Notes under the pieces: model-generated
The model's input: only the letters and a program-made list of their open reading frames with translations
Databases searched by the model: none
What the model was told of the DNA's origin: nothing
Source of the DNA: Paraburkholderia azotifigens
GTDB taxonomy: Bacteria > Pseudomonadota > Gammaproteobacteria > Burkholderiales > Burkholderiaceae
Direction: 5' to 3'
Length of the DNA stretch: 64,000 nucleotides
Assembly (NCBI RefSeq): GCF_007995085.1
Contig: NZ_VOQS01000005.1
Span: 1,240,001 to 1,304,000, forward strand
Translations under genes and position numbers: made by a program
In this document: positions 1 to 9,131 of the stretch, one piece after another
How the letters are laid out: each line of letters starts with the position of its first letter
Numbering within the stretch: the first letter of the stretch is position 1

Positions 1-2513
1 TCGCAGTACTCGAGCGCCTCGTCGAGTCGCATCCGCGCTTCGGCGATGCGCCCCGTGCGCGCCAGCGTCTCAGCGCATAACGTGATCATTGGCGTGAGCA
101 CGCGCCGGAAGCCGCATGACATCAGGCGTTGCAGCGCCGCTTCGAGCTTCGCGAGACCGGCGTGCGGATGTCCCTGAAGAATGTCGAGGTGGGCTGCGTG
201 GCACTCGGCATACGCTTGCCAGATCTCGAAGCGGTTCAATGCGACCTGCGATTGCAGCACGGCGAGATAGCGCGACGCCGCTTCGAGTTCGCCGCTATAC
301 AGCGCGATGGGCACGGCGGCCACCGCGAGCACGTGGCTGAGCGACGGCTCCAGCATGTCGGGCCGAATCGAATTGACGACGTTCTCGACGAGCTGCATCG
401 CCTGCTCGGGATGGCCTTGCATCCACACGATGCGCGCGAGCGTGCCGTTGCCGAAGTTGAACGGATCGACGGGAAGACCGATGGGGCCCGGCGCCGCCGG
501 CCCGAGTTCCGTCAGCGCGGCAATGGCCCGCTCGAGCCGCACGCGCGCCTGCTCGTGCTCGCCGAAGCAGTGCAGCGAGACGGCAATCATTTCGGCGCCG
601 AGCACCTGTTGCCACGGCGTGCCGCAGCGCTCCGCGAATGCCTGGAAACGCGTCGCGAAACGGAACGACGCATGAATGTCCGAGCGCGCGAGCGTCGAAT
701 TCCATGCGCCCCAAAGCGCGCGCGCTTCGAAGGCTTCGTCGCGCGCCTCGCGTGCGAGCACCAGCACGCGTTTCCACAGCGGCCCCGCTTCGTGCATCGG
801 GCCGCCCGCGTGCAGCAGTGTCGACGCATACGCGGAGCACAGGCGCATTTCGCACAGGCTGTCGACGGATCCGCGCGGCAGCGCGTCGAGCGCGGCCAGT
901 GCGCGTCCCGAGCGCTCATGGCATTCGTGCAGCAGCGAGCCGTGCATCAGCGTGCCCACGAGCGATCCCGCCAGCGCCACGCCGAGCGCCGGATTGCCGC
1001 CCGGTGAGAAGGCCCATTCGAAGGCGGCGCGTGCGTCGTCGAGCGCAAGGCGAGGTTCGGTGGCAGGCAGCCCCTGCGCGATTTCGCCGACGGGCAGCCT
1101 GCCGTGCTCGATCCGTTCCTGCAGGTATTGCATGTGCCGCGACGCGATGCGCTGCAGCTCGCCCTCGTCGCGCAGCTTTTCCATCGCGTACGCGCGCGTG
1201 GATTCCGTCAGCCGGTATTGCGCTATCGCGCCGCAGAACTCGACGGACAACAGCGATTTGGTGGCCAGCTCGCTCAGGCTCGAAATGACGCCGGCGATGG
1301 GCATGTCGGGTTCGGTGGCGACCGTGCAGACGGCGTCGAAAGTAAATGCACCCGCGAAGAACCCGAGCCGCCTGAACAGCATCCGCGAGGTCCCGTCGAG
1401 CAGCGCGTAGCTCCAGTCGAAGGTCGCGCGCAGCGTCTGATGGCGCGGCAGCGCCGAGCGCAGCCCGCCCGTCAGCAGGTTCAGGCGGTCGTCGAGACGC
1501 GACGCCACGCCTTCGACGCCGAGCGTTGCCACGCGCGCGGCCGCGAGTTCGATGGCGAGCGGAAGGCCTTCGAGCCGCCGGCAGATTTCGCCGACAAGGC
1601 GAAGCGCGTCTTCGTCGGCGGCGCATTCGGGCGCGGCCGATTTCGCACGGCTCAGGAACAGTTCGACGGCCGAGTGCGCGAGGATCGCGCTGGCCGGCGA
1701 GTCGCTCGCGGGCACCGCAAGCGGCTCGATGCGAAACACGGACTCGGCCCAGATGTGCAGCGGCTCACGGCTCGTCACCAGCACGCGCAGCGCGTGTGCG
1801 CGCGCGGTAAGCGCTTCGACGAGCGTCGCGATCACGTCGATCACGTGCTCGGCGTTGTCGAGCACGAGCAGGCACGGCGCGGCAGCGAGCACGTCGGCGA
1901 GCCGCTCCTGGCTCAGATAGTCGTCGCAGGCGTCGATCCGCAATGCGCCCGCCAGCGTCTTCAGCACGGCCTCGCGCGTCGACGCCTTCGCCAGTTCGAC
2001 GAAGTACACCGGCTCGCCGAAGCGCTCGCGCATTTCGCGCGCGACATGCACGGCGAGGCACGTCTTGCCGATGCCGCCCGCGCCGACCAGCGTGACGACG
2101 GACGCCTGGCCCAGACGGTCGATGATCTGCGCGACTTCGATATGACGGCCCACCAGGGTCGCGGAACACGCCGGCAGTCCGCCCGACGGCGAAACGCCAT
2201 GACGCTCCGGCGCGTGCGCTTGCCGGTTCTCCGACACGAGCAGATAGCCGCGCCCCGGCACGGTCTTGATGAGTTCGCGGTCCGCGCCGAACAGCTTGCG
2301 CAGCGCCGCGATGTGAACCTGCAGCCGGTTCTCCTCGACAATCGAGCCCGGCCACACGGCATCCATGATGGCGTCCTTCGACACGATGCCGCCCTCGGCG
2401 CGATACAGCACTTCGAGAATGTCGAAAGCACGGGCCCCGATCCGCACCGGCCGGCCCTGCTGACGAATCTCTCGCTGTTCGAAGTTGACGAGCAATGTGC
2501 CGATCTGAATCAT
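1..2513 (-). CDS. Winged-helix/ATPase transcriptional regulator, 3' end cut by window
   Basis: This is a large signal-transduction regulator. The first ~95 residues form an OmpR/PhoB-type winged helix (RAFDILE, ending with the GRGY wing). An NB-ARC/AAA-like ATPase follows with Walker A GAGGIGKT at about residues 144-151 and a CLLVLDN Walker B. A long helical, TPR-like region then runs to the window edge. At least 837 residues are visible and no stop codon is reached. The start at 2513 is chosen because the winged-helix domain begins directly at that ATG. The domain order matches the regulator at 10070-13021, so the two are paralogues, and the efflux operon lies between them. Ligand and target genes are unknown. 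The frame is open throughout and other frames on either strand are shadows. Confidence 0.85.
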   Translation of the reverse strand, partial: MIQIGTLLVNFEQREIRQQGRPVRIGARAFDILEVLYRAEGGIVSKDAIMDAVWPGSIVEENRLQVHIAALRKLFGADRELIKTVPGRGYLLVSENRQAHAPERHGVSPSGGLPACSATLVGRHIEVAQIIDRLGQASVVTLVGAGGIGKTCLAVHVAREMRERFGEPVYFVELAKASTREAVLKTLAGALRIDACDDYLSQERLADVLAAAPCLLVLDNAEHVIDVIATLVEALTARAHALRVLVTSREPLHIWAESVFRIEPLAVPASDSPASAILAHSAVELFLSRAKSAAPECAADEDALRLVGEICRRLEGLPLAIELAAARVATLGVEGVASRLDDRLNLLTGGLRSALPRHQTLRATFDWSYALLDGTSRMLFRRLGFFAGAFTFDAVCTVATEPDMPIAGVISSLSELATKSLLSVEFCGAIAQYRLTESTRAYAMEKLRDEGELQRIASRHMQYLQERIEHGRLPVGEIAQGLPATEPRLALDDARAAFEWAFSPGGNPALGVALAGSLVGTLMHGSLLHECHERSGRALAALDALPRGSVDSLCEMRLCSAYASTLLHAGGPMHEAGPLWKRVLVLAREARDEAFEARALWGAWNSTLARSDIHASFRFATRFQAFAERCGTPWQQVLGAEMIAVSLHCFGEHEQARVRLERAIAALTELGPAAPGPIGLPVDPFNFGNGTLARIVWMQGHPEQAMQLVENVVNSIRPDMLEPSLSHVLAVAAVPIALYSGELEAASRYLAVLQSQVALNRFEIWQAYAECHAAHLDILQGHPHAGLAKLEAALQRLMSCGFRRVLTPMITLCAETLARTGRIAEARMRLDEALEYC

Positions 2514-3003
2514 GGCTCCTCCAGCAAACGCTGTTCGCGAGTTCGATTGACCGATGGCGATAATGGGCACCTGGTTGAAGGTCGGGGGTCGGGCGCGCGC
2601 CAACCGCTCGCGGCGAGCGTGTGCATTGGCTTGCGCATCGCGCCTTCCCGGCCCACCAATTGGGCTGGATAGACAGGGCGAATGGGCTGGCTAAAAACGG
2701 AATATCGGAACGGATTGTAAACAGGCCGTCACCGCGTGTCTTGAATAATAGTGACCTGATTAGACTTTGCGGAGGCTTTTTTACTGTTCTGAGGCGGGCT
2801 TCACATCTTGCGCATTGCGCCTGGACGAAGGTCCGCAAGCCGGCAAATTCCGCCAGAATACCGACCCGTTCAAAGCACGCGAATCATCCCGGCATATGGA
2901 CATATAAGCCGGAAAACGTGTTTTGATTAATTTGCCATGTTTGCTTCCGTGTAAACTGGTCCGATTATGCTTCACCGGCAATGCATGAACGAGGAAATTG
3001 CCC
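2514..3003. promoter_or_regulatory. Divergent intergenic control region
   Basis: This 490-base gap is AT-richer than its neighbours, especially at 2690-2980, and separates the divergently transcribed winged-helix/ATPase gene and the AraC gene. I see no convincing coding frame. A weak promoter-like pair facing the AraC gene is TTGCTT at 2941 followed about 16 bases later by GATTAT. Its match to consensus is only moderate. Confidence 0.35.
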
Positions 3004-3936
3004 ATGACGACTTGCGCACATCCCGCGGCGGCCGCGCCGCTCAAGCCGAAGGACACGCTCGGCTGCGTGTCGAGCCAATTGCGCAAGGACATCGAACTGG
3101 ATATTGGCGACATCCGCTTCTACCGCAAATGCATGGACGAAGCGCATCTGGATCGCGTCGCCATGCCCGCCTCCGGCCGCGGCTTTCTGGTCGGCATTTC
3201 GCTGAACAGCGGGCATCGGCGGAATATTTTTAACGGCGAGCGGACTGTCACTAAACGCTTCGAATCGGATTCGATTTATATCCGCGATTTTTCAGAAGAT
3301 TATCGCGCGGATCTATATGGGAATTTCGACTTCGTGCTGGTCGAATTATCGCGTGCATACTTCACGCGGCTCGGCGACGAAAGCGGCGGCCCGGCGATCA
3401 GCGGGCTCACGTGCGCGATCGAACAGAAAGACCCTGTGCTCGGCCATCTCGCGCGTGCGCTCGACGGCCATCTCGCCCATTACGGCGCGATCGGTTCGCT
3501 GTTCGTCGAGCAGATGAGCGTCATCATGGGCACGCACCTCGCGCAGCGCTACGGCAATCTGCGCACCCCGTCGCCGCGTGCGAAAGGCGCGCTGTCGCAC
3601 GCGCACGAGGCACGCGCGAAAGAGCTGCTGATCGAACGCTCGCGGCACGGCGCATCCATTGCCGACGTCGCCAGCGAATGCAATCTGTCGCGCGGCTATT
3701 TCATCCGCGCCTTCACACGCGCGACGGGGCGCACGCCGCATCAGTGGCTGCTCGAACAACGGGTGACGGAGGCGCGGCAGCTGATCGGCGCCACCGACAT
3801 GACCCTCACGGAAGTCGCCATCTTTTGCGGATTCGCCGATCAGAGCCATCTGAGCCGCGTGTTTCTGAAGTCGGTCGGCATGTCGCCGGGCGCATGGCGG
3901 CGCGCAGCGGGACGGCAGACAAGCGCAGGAACGTAG
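3004..3936 (+). CDS. AraC-family transcriptional regulator
   Basis: A 310-residue cytoplasmic DNA-binding protein. The C-terminal ~100 residues carry the two helix-turn-helix units of AraC/XylS proteins: SIADVASECNLSRGYFIRAF for the first and LTEVAIFCGFADQSHLSRVF for the second, with the family's typical GMSPGAWRR ending. The N-terminal ~190 residues look like a cupin-type sensing domain without a recognisable ligand motif. The ATG at 3004 is preceded by GAGGAAA at a good distance. A TTG six bases further upstream is in frame but worse placed. The gene converges on the efflux operon, whose last stop codon lies only 2 bases beyond its own. AraC proteins usually activate nearby catabolic or transport genes, but the target here is not evident. 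Confidence 0.85.
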   Translation: MTTCAHPAAAAPLKPKDTLGCVSSQLRKDIELDIGDIRFYRKCMDEAHLDRVAMPASGRGFLVGISLNSGHRRNIFNGERTVTKRFESDSIYIRDFSEDYRADLYGNFDFVLVELSRAYFTRLGDESGGPAISGLTCAIEQKDPVLGHLARALDGHLAHYGAIGSLFVEQMSVIMGTHLAQRYGNLRTPSPRAKGALSHAHEARAKELLIERSRHGASIADVASECNLSRGYFIRAFTRATGRTPHQWLLEQRVTEARQLIGATDMTLTEVAIFCGFADQSHLSRVFLKSVGMSPGAWRRAAGRQTSAGT

Positions 3937-3937
3937 A

Positions 3938-4909
3938 TTACGAACGTACGTTCCCGCCCGGCTGCAACGTGACGGTGCACGTCATCCCGGCAGCGAGGTG
4001 AACGCCGGGCGGCACCTTGTCGAGATGCACGCGCACGGGCACGCGCTGCGCGAGCCGGACCCACGTGAAGATCGGATTCACATTCGCCAGCAGATCGCCC
4101 GTGCCGGTCGGATTGTCGCGATCGGCGATGCCGCTCGACAGACTGTCCACGTGTCCGTGAATGTCCACGCCGCCCGACATCAGCCGCACGACGGCATGAT
4201 CGCCGACATGCACGCGCGGAATCTTCGTTTCCTCGAAGTAGCCGTAGACCCAGAACGAGTGCGAGTCGATCAGCGCCATCCGCGCGCTGCCCGCGCTCGC
4301 GTAGTCGCCGGGGTACAGGTTCAGGTTCGTGATGTAGCCGTCGGCGGGCGCCCTGACTTCGCTGCGCGTCAGATTGAGCTGTGCCGTCTGCTGCTCGACG
4401 AGCGCCGCGCGATACAGCGCCTCAGCAGCCGCATAGGCCGCGGCATCGGCGCGATACGCCGCGTCCGTCTGGTTCGCGGCCGCTGCCGCATCGTCGCGGC
4501 TTTCGTCGGAAATCACGTCGCCCGCCAGATTCGCGCGCCGCGCCGCCTGCGCGCGCTTCATCTGGTCGAGCGACGCCCCTTCCGCCATCTGCGCTCTCGC
4601 CCGCGTCATCTCGGCCTGGGCCCGCGCGACGTCGGCATCGGCTTGTGCAACGGCATAGTGGAAGCGATACGGGTCGAGTACGAACAGCACGTCGCCGCGA
4701 TGCACGAACTGGTTGTCCTTCACGCGCACTTCGCTGACGAGCCCCGACACGTCCGTCGCCACGTCGATCACATCGGCGCGCACGCGGCCGTCGCGCGTCC
4801 ACGGCGAATACATGTAGTCGACCCACAGAAGGCGCACCAGCACGACGGCGACCAGCAGGATCGTCGCCGTGAAGAGCGCGCGCAGGAAGGATTGCGGTTT
4901 CATCGTCAT
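3938..4909 (-). CDS. AaeA/EmrA-like periplasmic adaptor of an efflux system
   Basis: A 323-residue membrane-fusion protein of the HlyD/AaeA type, which links an inner-membrane pump to an outer-membrane channel. There is one N-terminal membrane helix (residues ~10-30). It is followed by the WTRDGRVRAD strand, a biotinyl-lipoyl-like half (VSGLVSEVRVKDNQFVHRGDVLF), an alanine-rich hairpin coiled coil, and the second lipoyl half containing EVRAPADGYITNLNLYPGDY. It is the last gene of a four-gene operon, 66 bases after the AaeX-like gene. The start is uncertain: ATGs lie at 4909 and 4903 and an in-frame TTG at 4921, and none has a clear ribosome-binding site. By analogy with E. coli AaeA, the cargo is probably an aromatic carboxylate or another weak acid, but this is inferred from the family only. 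Confidence 0.85.
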   Translation of the reverse strand: MTMKPQSFLRALFTATILLVAVVLVRLLWVDYMYSPWTRDGRVRADVIDVATDVSGLVSEVRVKDNQFVHRGDVLFVLDPYRFHYAVAQADADVARAQAEMTRARAQMAEGASLDQMKRAQAARRANLAGDVISDESRDDAAAAANQTDAAYRADAAAYAAAEALYRAALVEQQTAQLNLTRSEVRAPADGYITNLNLYPGDYASAGSARMALIDSHSFWVYGYFEETKIPRVHVGDHAVVRLMSGGVDIHGHVDSLSSGIADRDNPTGTGDLLANVNPIFTWVRLAQRVPVRVHLDKVPPGVHLAAGMTCTVTLQPGGNVRS

Positions 4910-4975
4910 CGTTGTGTGCAATTGAGTTTAGTACCTGTCGCTTCTGTCCCGTTTCTGGACCGTTCCCGTCGCGCC

Positions 4976-5176
4976 TCAACCGCGCACCAGCAGCGAGACG
5001 CCGCTGAACATCGCAGCGAACAGCGCGACGCGGAACAGCCCCGGGTGCCACGCGTAGCGGTACACGCCGAGCCGCGCGAACAGCAGATCGAGCATCACGA
5101 AGACCACCGCGCAGCCGATCAGCACAGGCAGCAGATAAGGCACGAGAAACGAACCGATTTCAATTTCGGCGGGCAT
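4976..5176 (-). CDS. AaeX-like DUF1656 small membrane protein
   Basis: A 66-residue inner-membrane protein with two hydrophobic segments (about residues 9-30 and 45-63). It has the length and pattern of DUF1656 proteins such as AaeX, including the DLLFARLGVYRYAWHPGLFR segment between the helices. DUF1656 proteins accompany FUSC pumps and AaeA-type adaptors, as here. Its start overlaps the end of the outer-membrane-factor gene by 17 bases, so translation is probably coupled. Its exact role in the pump is not established. Confidence 0.85.
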   Translation of the reverse strand: MPAEIEIGSFLVPYLLPVLIGCAVVFVMLDLLFARLGVYRYAWHPGLFRVALFAAMFSGVSLLVRG

Positions 5177-6656
5177 GATCGGGCTCCATCGCAGCGCGGT
5201 CCGCTGCCGTCGCGGCGAAACCGCCGCCCAGTTCTTTCATCAGCAGCGCCCACGCGTCGAGCCGTTTGGCCTGTACGCCGGCAAGCCGCTCTTCCTGCTC
5301 CAGCTGTGCGTTCTGCGCGGCGAGCACGTTCAGAAACTCCGTGATGCCGTTGCGATAGCCCGCGTCGGCGAGCCGATAGGCGTCGCGTGCCGAATCGAGT
5401 GTGCTGTCGATCGAGGCCCGCTGCGCGTCGAGCGCGCGCAGCGACGTGACCTGCGCCGCGACGCCGCGCATTGCATCGACGATGGCCGCGTTGTACGCGT
5501 CGACGGCGGCATCGCGGTCCGAGACGGCCACACCGTATTCGCCGCGCAGCCGCCCGCCGTCGAAGACCGGCAGCGAAATGGCCGCGCCCAGATTGTGGCC
5601 TGCGCCGTTGCTGCCTAGCAGGTTGAAGAAGCCGCCGAAGGTCGCCGCCGATCCCAGCGATGCCGTCGCGAGCAGATCGATGTTCGGATAGAACGCGGCG
5701 TGCGCGGCCGTCATGCCCTTTTCCGCGGCGAGCACGCGCCAGCGCTGCGCGACGATGTCGGGCCGATGGCCGATCAGATCGACGGGCAGCGACGCGGGCA
5801 ACGCGATGGGCACGTTCAGCGCAAGCGCGGGCCGCTTCAGCGTATCGCCATAGCCCGCGCCTTTGCCCGCGAGCGCGGCGATATCGATGCGGCTCAGTGC
5901 AAGCTGCTGCTGCGCTTCCTGCACCTTCGTCACGCTCATCGCCGCCTGCGTCGTCGCTTGCGAAACTTCGAGCCGGCTGCCGATGCCTGCTTCCAGACGG
6001 CGCGTTGCGATGTCGAGCGTGTGCTGCTCTTCGGCCTGCACCGACTGATACGCATCGAGCAACGCGTACTGCAACGCGAGCCGAACGTACGCGCGCACGA
6101 CGGCCGTCTGCAATTCGACGACGGCGAAACGGTCGTCGGCCACCGATGCCTGCACGGCATCGAGCGCACCTTCGCGGATCGCGCGGTCCTTGCCCCACAG
6201 GTCGAGGTCGTAGGACAGATCCGCCGCGATGCTGTTGTTCCAGACCGTCGTGCCGCCGGGGGGCGCGGGCGTGTTGTAACGCGCGAAGCGCTGACGCTCG
6301 AAGTTGCCGCCCGCGCTGACCTGCGGCAGTTCCGAGGCGCCCGCGATCTGCGCCTGGAAGCGCGCGTTGTCGATGCGCGCCTGTGCTTCCTTCAGGCCGG
6401 GGTTGCCCGACGTCGCATCGTCGACGAGCGTATCGAGTTGCGGATCGCCCCATTGCTGCCACCATCGGTCGGACGGCCACGCGGCGGCATCGCGTGTGGT
6501 GCGGATCGCGTTGCCTGCATCGAGCGATGCCGGGTCGAGCGCCGTTTCGTGCGGACGAATGCCGCCGCCATTGATGCACGAGCAGAGCAGCACGCCTAGC
6601 GCGGCCATCGCCGTTACGCGACATGCTGTCTTCAGAATGGGCGGACGCTGCTTCAT
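5160..6656 (-). CDS. NodT-family outer-membrane efflux lipoprotein
   Basis: A 498-residue outer-membrane channel (TolC/NodT class) that would export what the FUSC pump and adaptor deliver. It has an N-terminal lipoprotein signal with lipobox LLCSC, followed by two repeats of outer-membrane-factor helices. Typical motifs are SDRWWQQWGDPQLDTLV near the N-terminus, a QVSAGGNF strand and the SLPVFDGGRLRGEYGVA segment of the second repeat. The ATG at 6656 overlaps the stop codon of the upstream FUSC gene as ATGA, a clear sign of translational coupling. Enterobacterial aae operons lack a dedicated outer-membrane component. Its presence here makes this operon a self-contained tripartite exporter. 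Confidence 0.9.
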   Translation of the reverse strand: MKQRPPILKTACRVTAMAALGVLLCSCINGGGIRPHETALDPASLDAGNAIRTTRDAAAWPSDRWWQQWGDPQLDTLVDDATSGNPGLKEAQARIDNARFQAQIAGASELPQVSAGGNFERQRFARYNTPAPPGGTTVWNNSIAADLSYDLDLWGKDRAIREGALDAVQASVADDRFAVVELQTAVVRAYVRLALQYALLDAYQSVQAEEQHTLDIATRRLEAGIGSRLEVSQATTQAAMSVTKVQEAQQQLALSRIDIAALAGKGAGYGDTLKRPALALNVPIALPASLPVDLIGHRPDIVAQRWRVLAAEKGMTAAHAAFYPNIDLLATASLGSAATFGGFFNLLGSNGAGHNLGAAISLPVFDGGRLRGEYGVAVSDRDAAVDAYNAAIVDAMRGVAAQVTSLRALDAQRASIDSTLDSARDAYRLADAGYRNGITEFLNVLAAQNAQLEQEERLAGVQAKRLDAWALLMKELGGGFAATAADRAAMEPDHARRN

Positions 6657-8851
6657 GCCGTCACTCCCGATGCAGCGACAGCTTGCGCAGCGTTCGCGGC
6701 CTGCCACAGCGGCAACGTATCGTCGTTAAGCATCAATGCGCTGAAACGCATCAGCCGGTACATGCGCTTGACGAGCAGCGAATCGGACGCTGTCACAGAG
6801 GGCCCGACGCGTGCAAGCGCCTGCTCTGCACGCAAGGTCGCGCGCATCGCGCGCGCTCGCGATCCGGTCGTCGCAGCGGAGAACACGTCGGCCAGCGCAT
6901 CGAGCCACTCGTCCTGAACCGCTCGCCAGTTTTCCGGCAACAGCGCGGCCACGCGTTCCGTGTCCTGGCGGATCACGATCATCGCGCGGCCGACTTCGAG
7001 GGCTGCGAATGCCGCAGCGACGAGCCGCGTCTGATCCACGCGCTCGCCCGCAGGCGCGGACGCGATCCGCATGATGAAGCCGCGCATGCCCGACTCGAAG
7101 CGCTGCGAGAGATCGTCGAGACCGCGGTCACGGGCAGACTTCGTGACGAGCGAACGGATCTGCTTCAGATACTGCTTCGAGATCCAGTCGCCCGCGAGCG
7201 GCACGATCGTCGAGAACGCGACGGCGGCGGCGGCAATGCCCAGCGACAGGCCGAAGGCCGTGTCGAGAAACTGCGCGGGATGATAGGTCACGGGGTTCGC
7301 GACGTTCACCGAATAACAGAAGAACACGCCGAAGCCGAGGCCGAGCGTCGCCGTTTTCGGAAACGTATTCAGGTACGCGCTGAACATGATGGGAAACGCG
7401 AGGCACGCGGCAAGCAGCGCAAAACTGTCGAACAGCGGGAACACGAAGAAGCTCATCAGGAAACCGGCGACAGTCCCGGCGACGCAGCCGCAAAACATCT
7501 GCCAGCTCGCGACGACGGGATCGGGTGCCAGCGTGAACAGCGCACTGACGATCGCGACGGACACCAGCGCGCTCGATCCGCCGACCCAGCCCGACGCGAG
7601 CCACATCGCGCCGACAGCGAGCACGGCGGCGGCCGCGCGCATGCCGTTGATGATGGCCGCCGCGCGGTTGGCGGTGGCGCGCGTGCTGTCGAGATGCGTG
7701 AGCGAGCGCACCACCGACTGCTGCCACGGCCGCTGATCCGCGCCGCGCGCTTCGACGAAACTGCGGCACAGCGCGCGCAGATTGCCGACCAAACCATGCA
7801 GCGCCGCACCCGTCGTCTCGATGAAGGCGCGCTGCGCTTCGGGTTCGCCGTGCATCGTCTGCAGCAACGCGTCGATACGGCTGTCGAGCCCGCGCTCGAA
7901 TTCGGCAAGCGGCGCCGACAGCGCGCCAACCTGCTGCTGCGCCCGTGCGCCTGGCGGCAGACTGTCCGGCACGATCGACAGCAACCTGTCGATCAGCTCG
8001 CGCATCGCAAGCGGCGCGCGCGAATCCGCTTCGACGCAAGCCTGCGCGATCGCCTCGTTCAGCATGTGCGCGGATGCCAGTGCATCGACGAAATTCGTAT
8101 CGAGCTGGATGAACGCATGATTCTGCAAACGGATCGACGGATCTTCGAACACGGCGCCCACGCGCAGGCTTTGCACGTTTGCGCGCTCGCGCAGCAGATC
8201 GAGCATCGTGCCGAACCGGTCCTTCGGCAGCGCCGTGCCGAGCAGCGCGTGAACGGCGGCGAACAGATGGCCGATAGTGCCGTTGCTCGCCGCGACCAGA
8301 TCGGGCGTCACGCGGCGCGGAAAGATCAGTGCACTGACGAGGCTCGCGCATGCCACGCCGATCACCACTTCGCTCACGGTATAGACCAGGTTGTCGAACA
8401 CGCCATACGGATTCGACAAGGCAGGCAGCGAGGTAATGGCCGTCGCATAGCCCGTCAGCAGAAAACCATACGACTGGAAGTTGCGGAAGTACGACGAGCC
8501 GAACACACAGAGTCCGATCCACGAAGCCAGCACGAGCAGGAACATCCACGAGGCCTGCGAGAACAGCGACACCAGCACCAGCCCCGCGAGACTGCCGCCG
8601 AGCATACCGAGGCCGCGATAGAAGCCGCGCGCGATCACCATGCCGCTCTGCTGGAACATCATCACGACGATGCACGACACCATCGCCGTCGCCGGGCCGC
8701 GCAGTTCGAGCAGCATGCACAGGCCCATGGCGAGCGTCGACGCGATCGCGACCTTCGCGACATGCCTGAAGCGCGGATAGTCTTCGCGCCAGTACTGCGT
8801 GAGTTCGTCATGCCATCGCGGACGTGCCGCGATGCCTGTGTCGCCGTTCAT
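6653..8851 (-). CDS. FUSC/AaeB-family inner-membrane efflux pump
   Basis: A 732-residue integral membrane protein of the FUSC (fusaric acid resistance / AaeB) family. It has the duplicated layout of that family: about six membrane helices at residues ~30-180, a soluble segment of ~200 residues, a second helix bundle at ~390-530, and a cytoplasmic C-terminal domain. The N-terminus shows DYPRFRHVAKVAIASTLAMG and RGPATAMVSCIVVMMF, typical of FUSC proteins. It is the first gene of the operon with the outer-membrane channel, AaeX-like and AaeA-like proteins. The divergent LysR gene begins 280 bases away. Substrates of this family are aromatic acids, fusaric acid or related phenolics, and the sequence does not say which applies. 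Confidence 0.9.
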   Translation of the reverse strand: MNGDTGIAARPRWHDELTQYWREDYPRFRHVAKVAIASTLAMGLCMLLELRGPATAMVSCIVVMMFQQSGMVIARGFYRGLGMLGGSLAGLVLVSLFSQASWMFLLVLASWIGLCVFGSSYFRNFQSYGFLLTGYATAITSLPALSNPYGVFDNLVYTVSEVVIGVACASLVSALIFPRRVTPDLVAASNGTIGHLFAAVHALLGTALPKDRFGTMLDLLRERANVQSLRVGAVFEDPSIRLQNHAFIQLDTNFVDALASAHMLNEAIAQACVEADSRAPLAMRELIDRLLSIVPDSLPPGARAQQQVGALSAPLAEFERGLDSRIDALLQTMHGEPEAQRAFIETTGAALHGLVGNLRALCRSFVEARGADQRPWQQSVVRSLTHLDSTRATANRAAAIINGMRAAAAVLAVGAMWLASGWVGGSSALVSVAIVSALFTLAPDPVVASWQMFCGCVAGTVAGFLMSFFVFPLFDSFALLAACLAFPIMFSAYLNTFPKTATLGLGFGVFFCYSVNVANPVTYHPAQFLDTAFGLSLGIAAAAVAFSTIVPLAGDWISKQYLKQIRSLVTKSARDRGLDDLSQRFESGMRGFIMRIASAPAGERVDQTRLVAAAFAALEVGRAMIVIRQDTERVAALLPENWRAVQDEWLDALADVFSAATTGSRARAMRATLRAEQALARVGPSVTASDSLLVKRMYRLMRFSALMLNDDTLPLWQAANAAQAVAASGVTA

Positions 8852-9131
8852 AAGAGTGCCCGTGTGTCGTGCCGGATCGGTGCTGCATGCGCGTCGTGGT
8901 GCACGATGCGCGCACGACGCGTACGTTGAAGGCTTCGAGTGTGCGCGAAGCAGCGTCGCGCCGATTGCTGAATCGCACGCTCATGCTTGCAGGCTGAAAA
9001 CAGGCGATTCTTGTATTGCGCGAACGCCGATGCGCCTGCATGCTATCGGCAACGATCCATTCAACGCTTCGACGTGCGTGCAAACTGAAAGCGCTTCGCA
9101 CACACGCCGCGCATCCCTCGCGACGCCCTAC
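8852..9131. promoter_or_regulatory. Divergent control region, efflux operon / LysR regulator
   Basis: This 280-base region separates the divergent FUSC efflux operon and the YhaJ-like LysR gene. That is the classical arrangement in which the LysR protein binds between the two promoters. The stretch around 9058-9110 is rich in short inverted pieces (GCTTCGACGTGCGTGC, GCGCTTCGCACACACGC) that could be LysR half-sites, but no single operator stands out. Confidence 0.4.

Noticed and set aside
1765..2838. A 357-codon minus-strand frame near the left end
   Set aside because: It is in a different frame from the winged-helix/ATPase gene that occupies the same DNA and has no recognisable motif. The true frame runs off the window without a stop codon.
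6623..8929. A long open frame on the plus strand opposite the FUSC gene
   Set aside because: The translation is arginine/histidine-rich without domains or hydrophobic order. It is the antisense shadow of a high-GC gene whose minus-strand frame is a clear FUSC protein. The same applies to long antisense frames opposite 34.7-36.8 kb and 52.2-54.8 kb.
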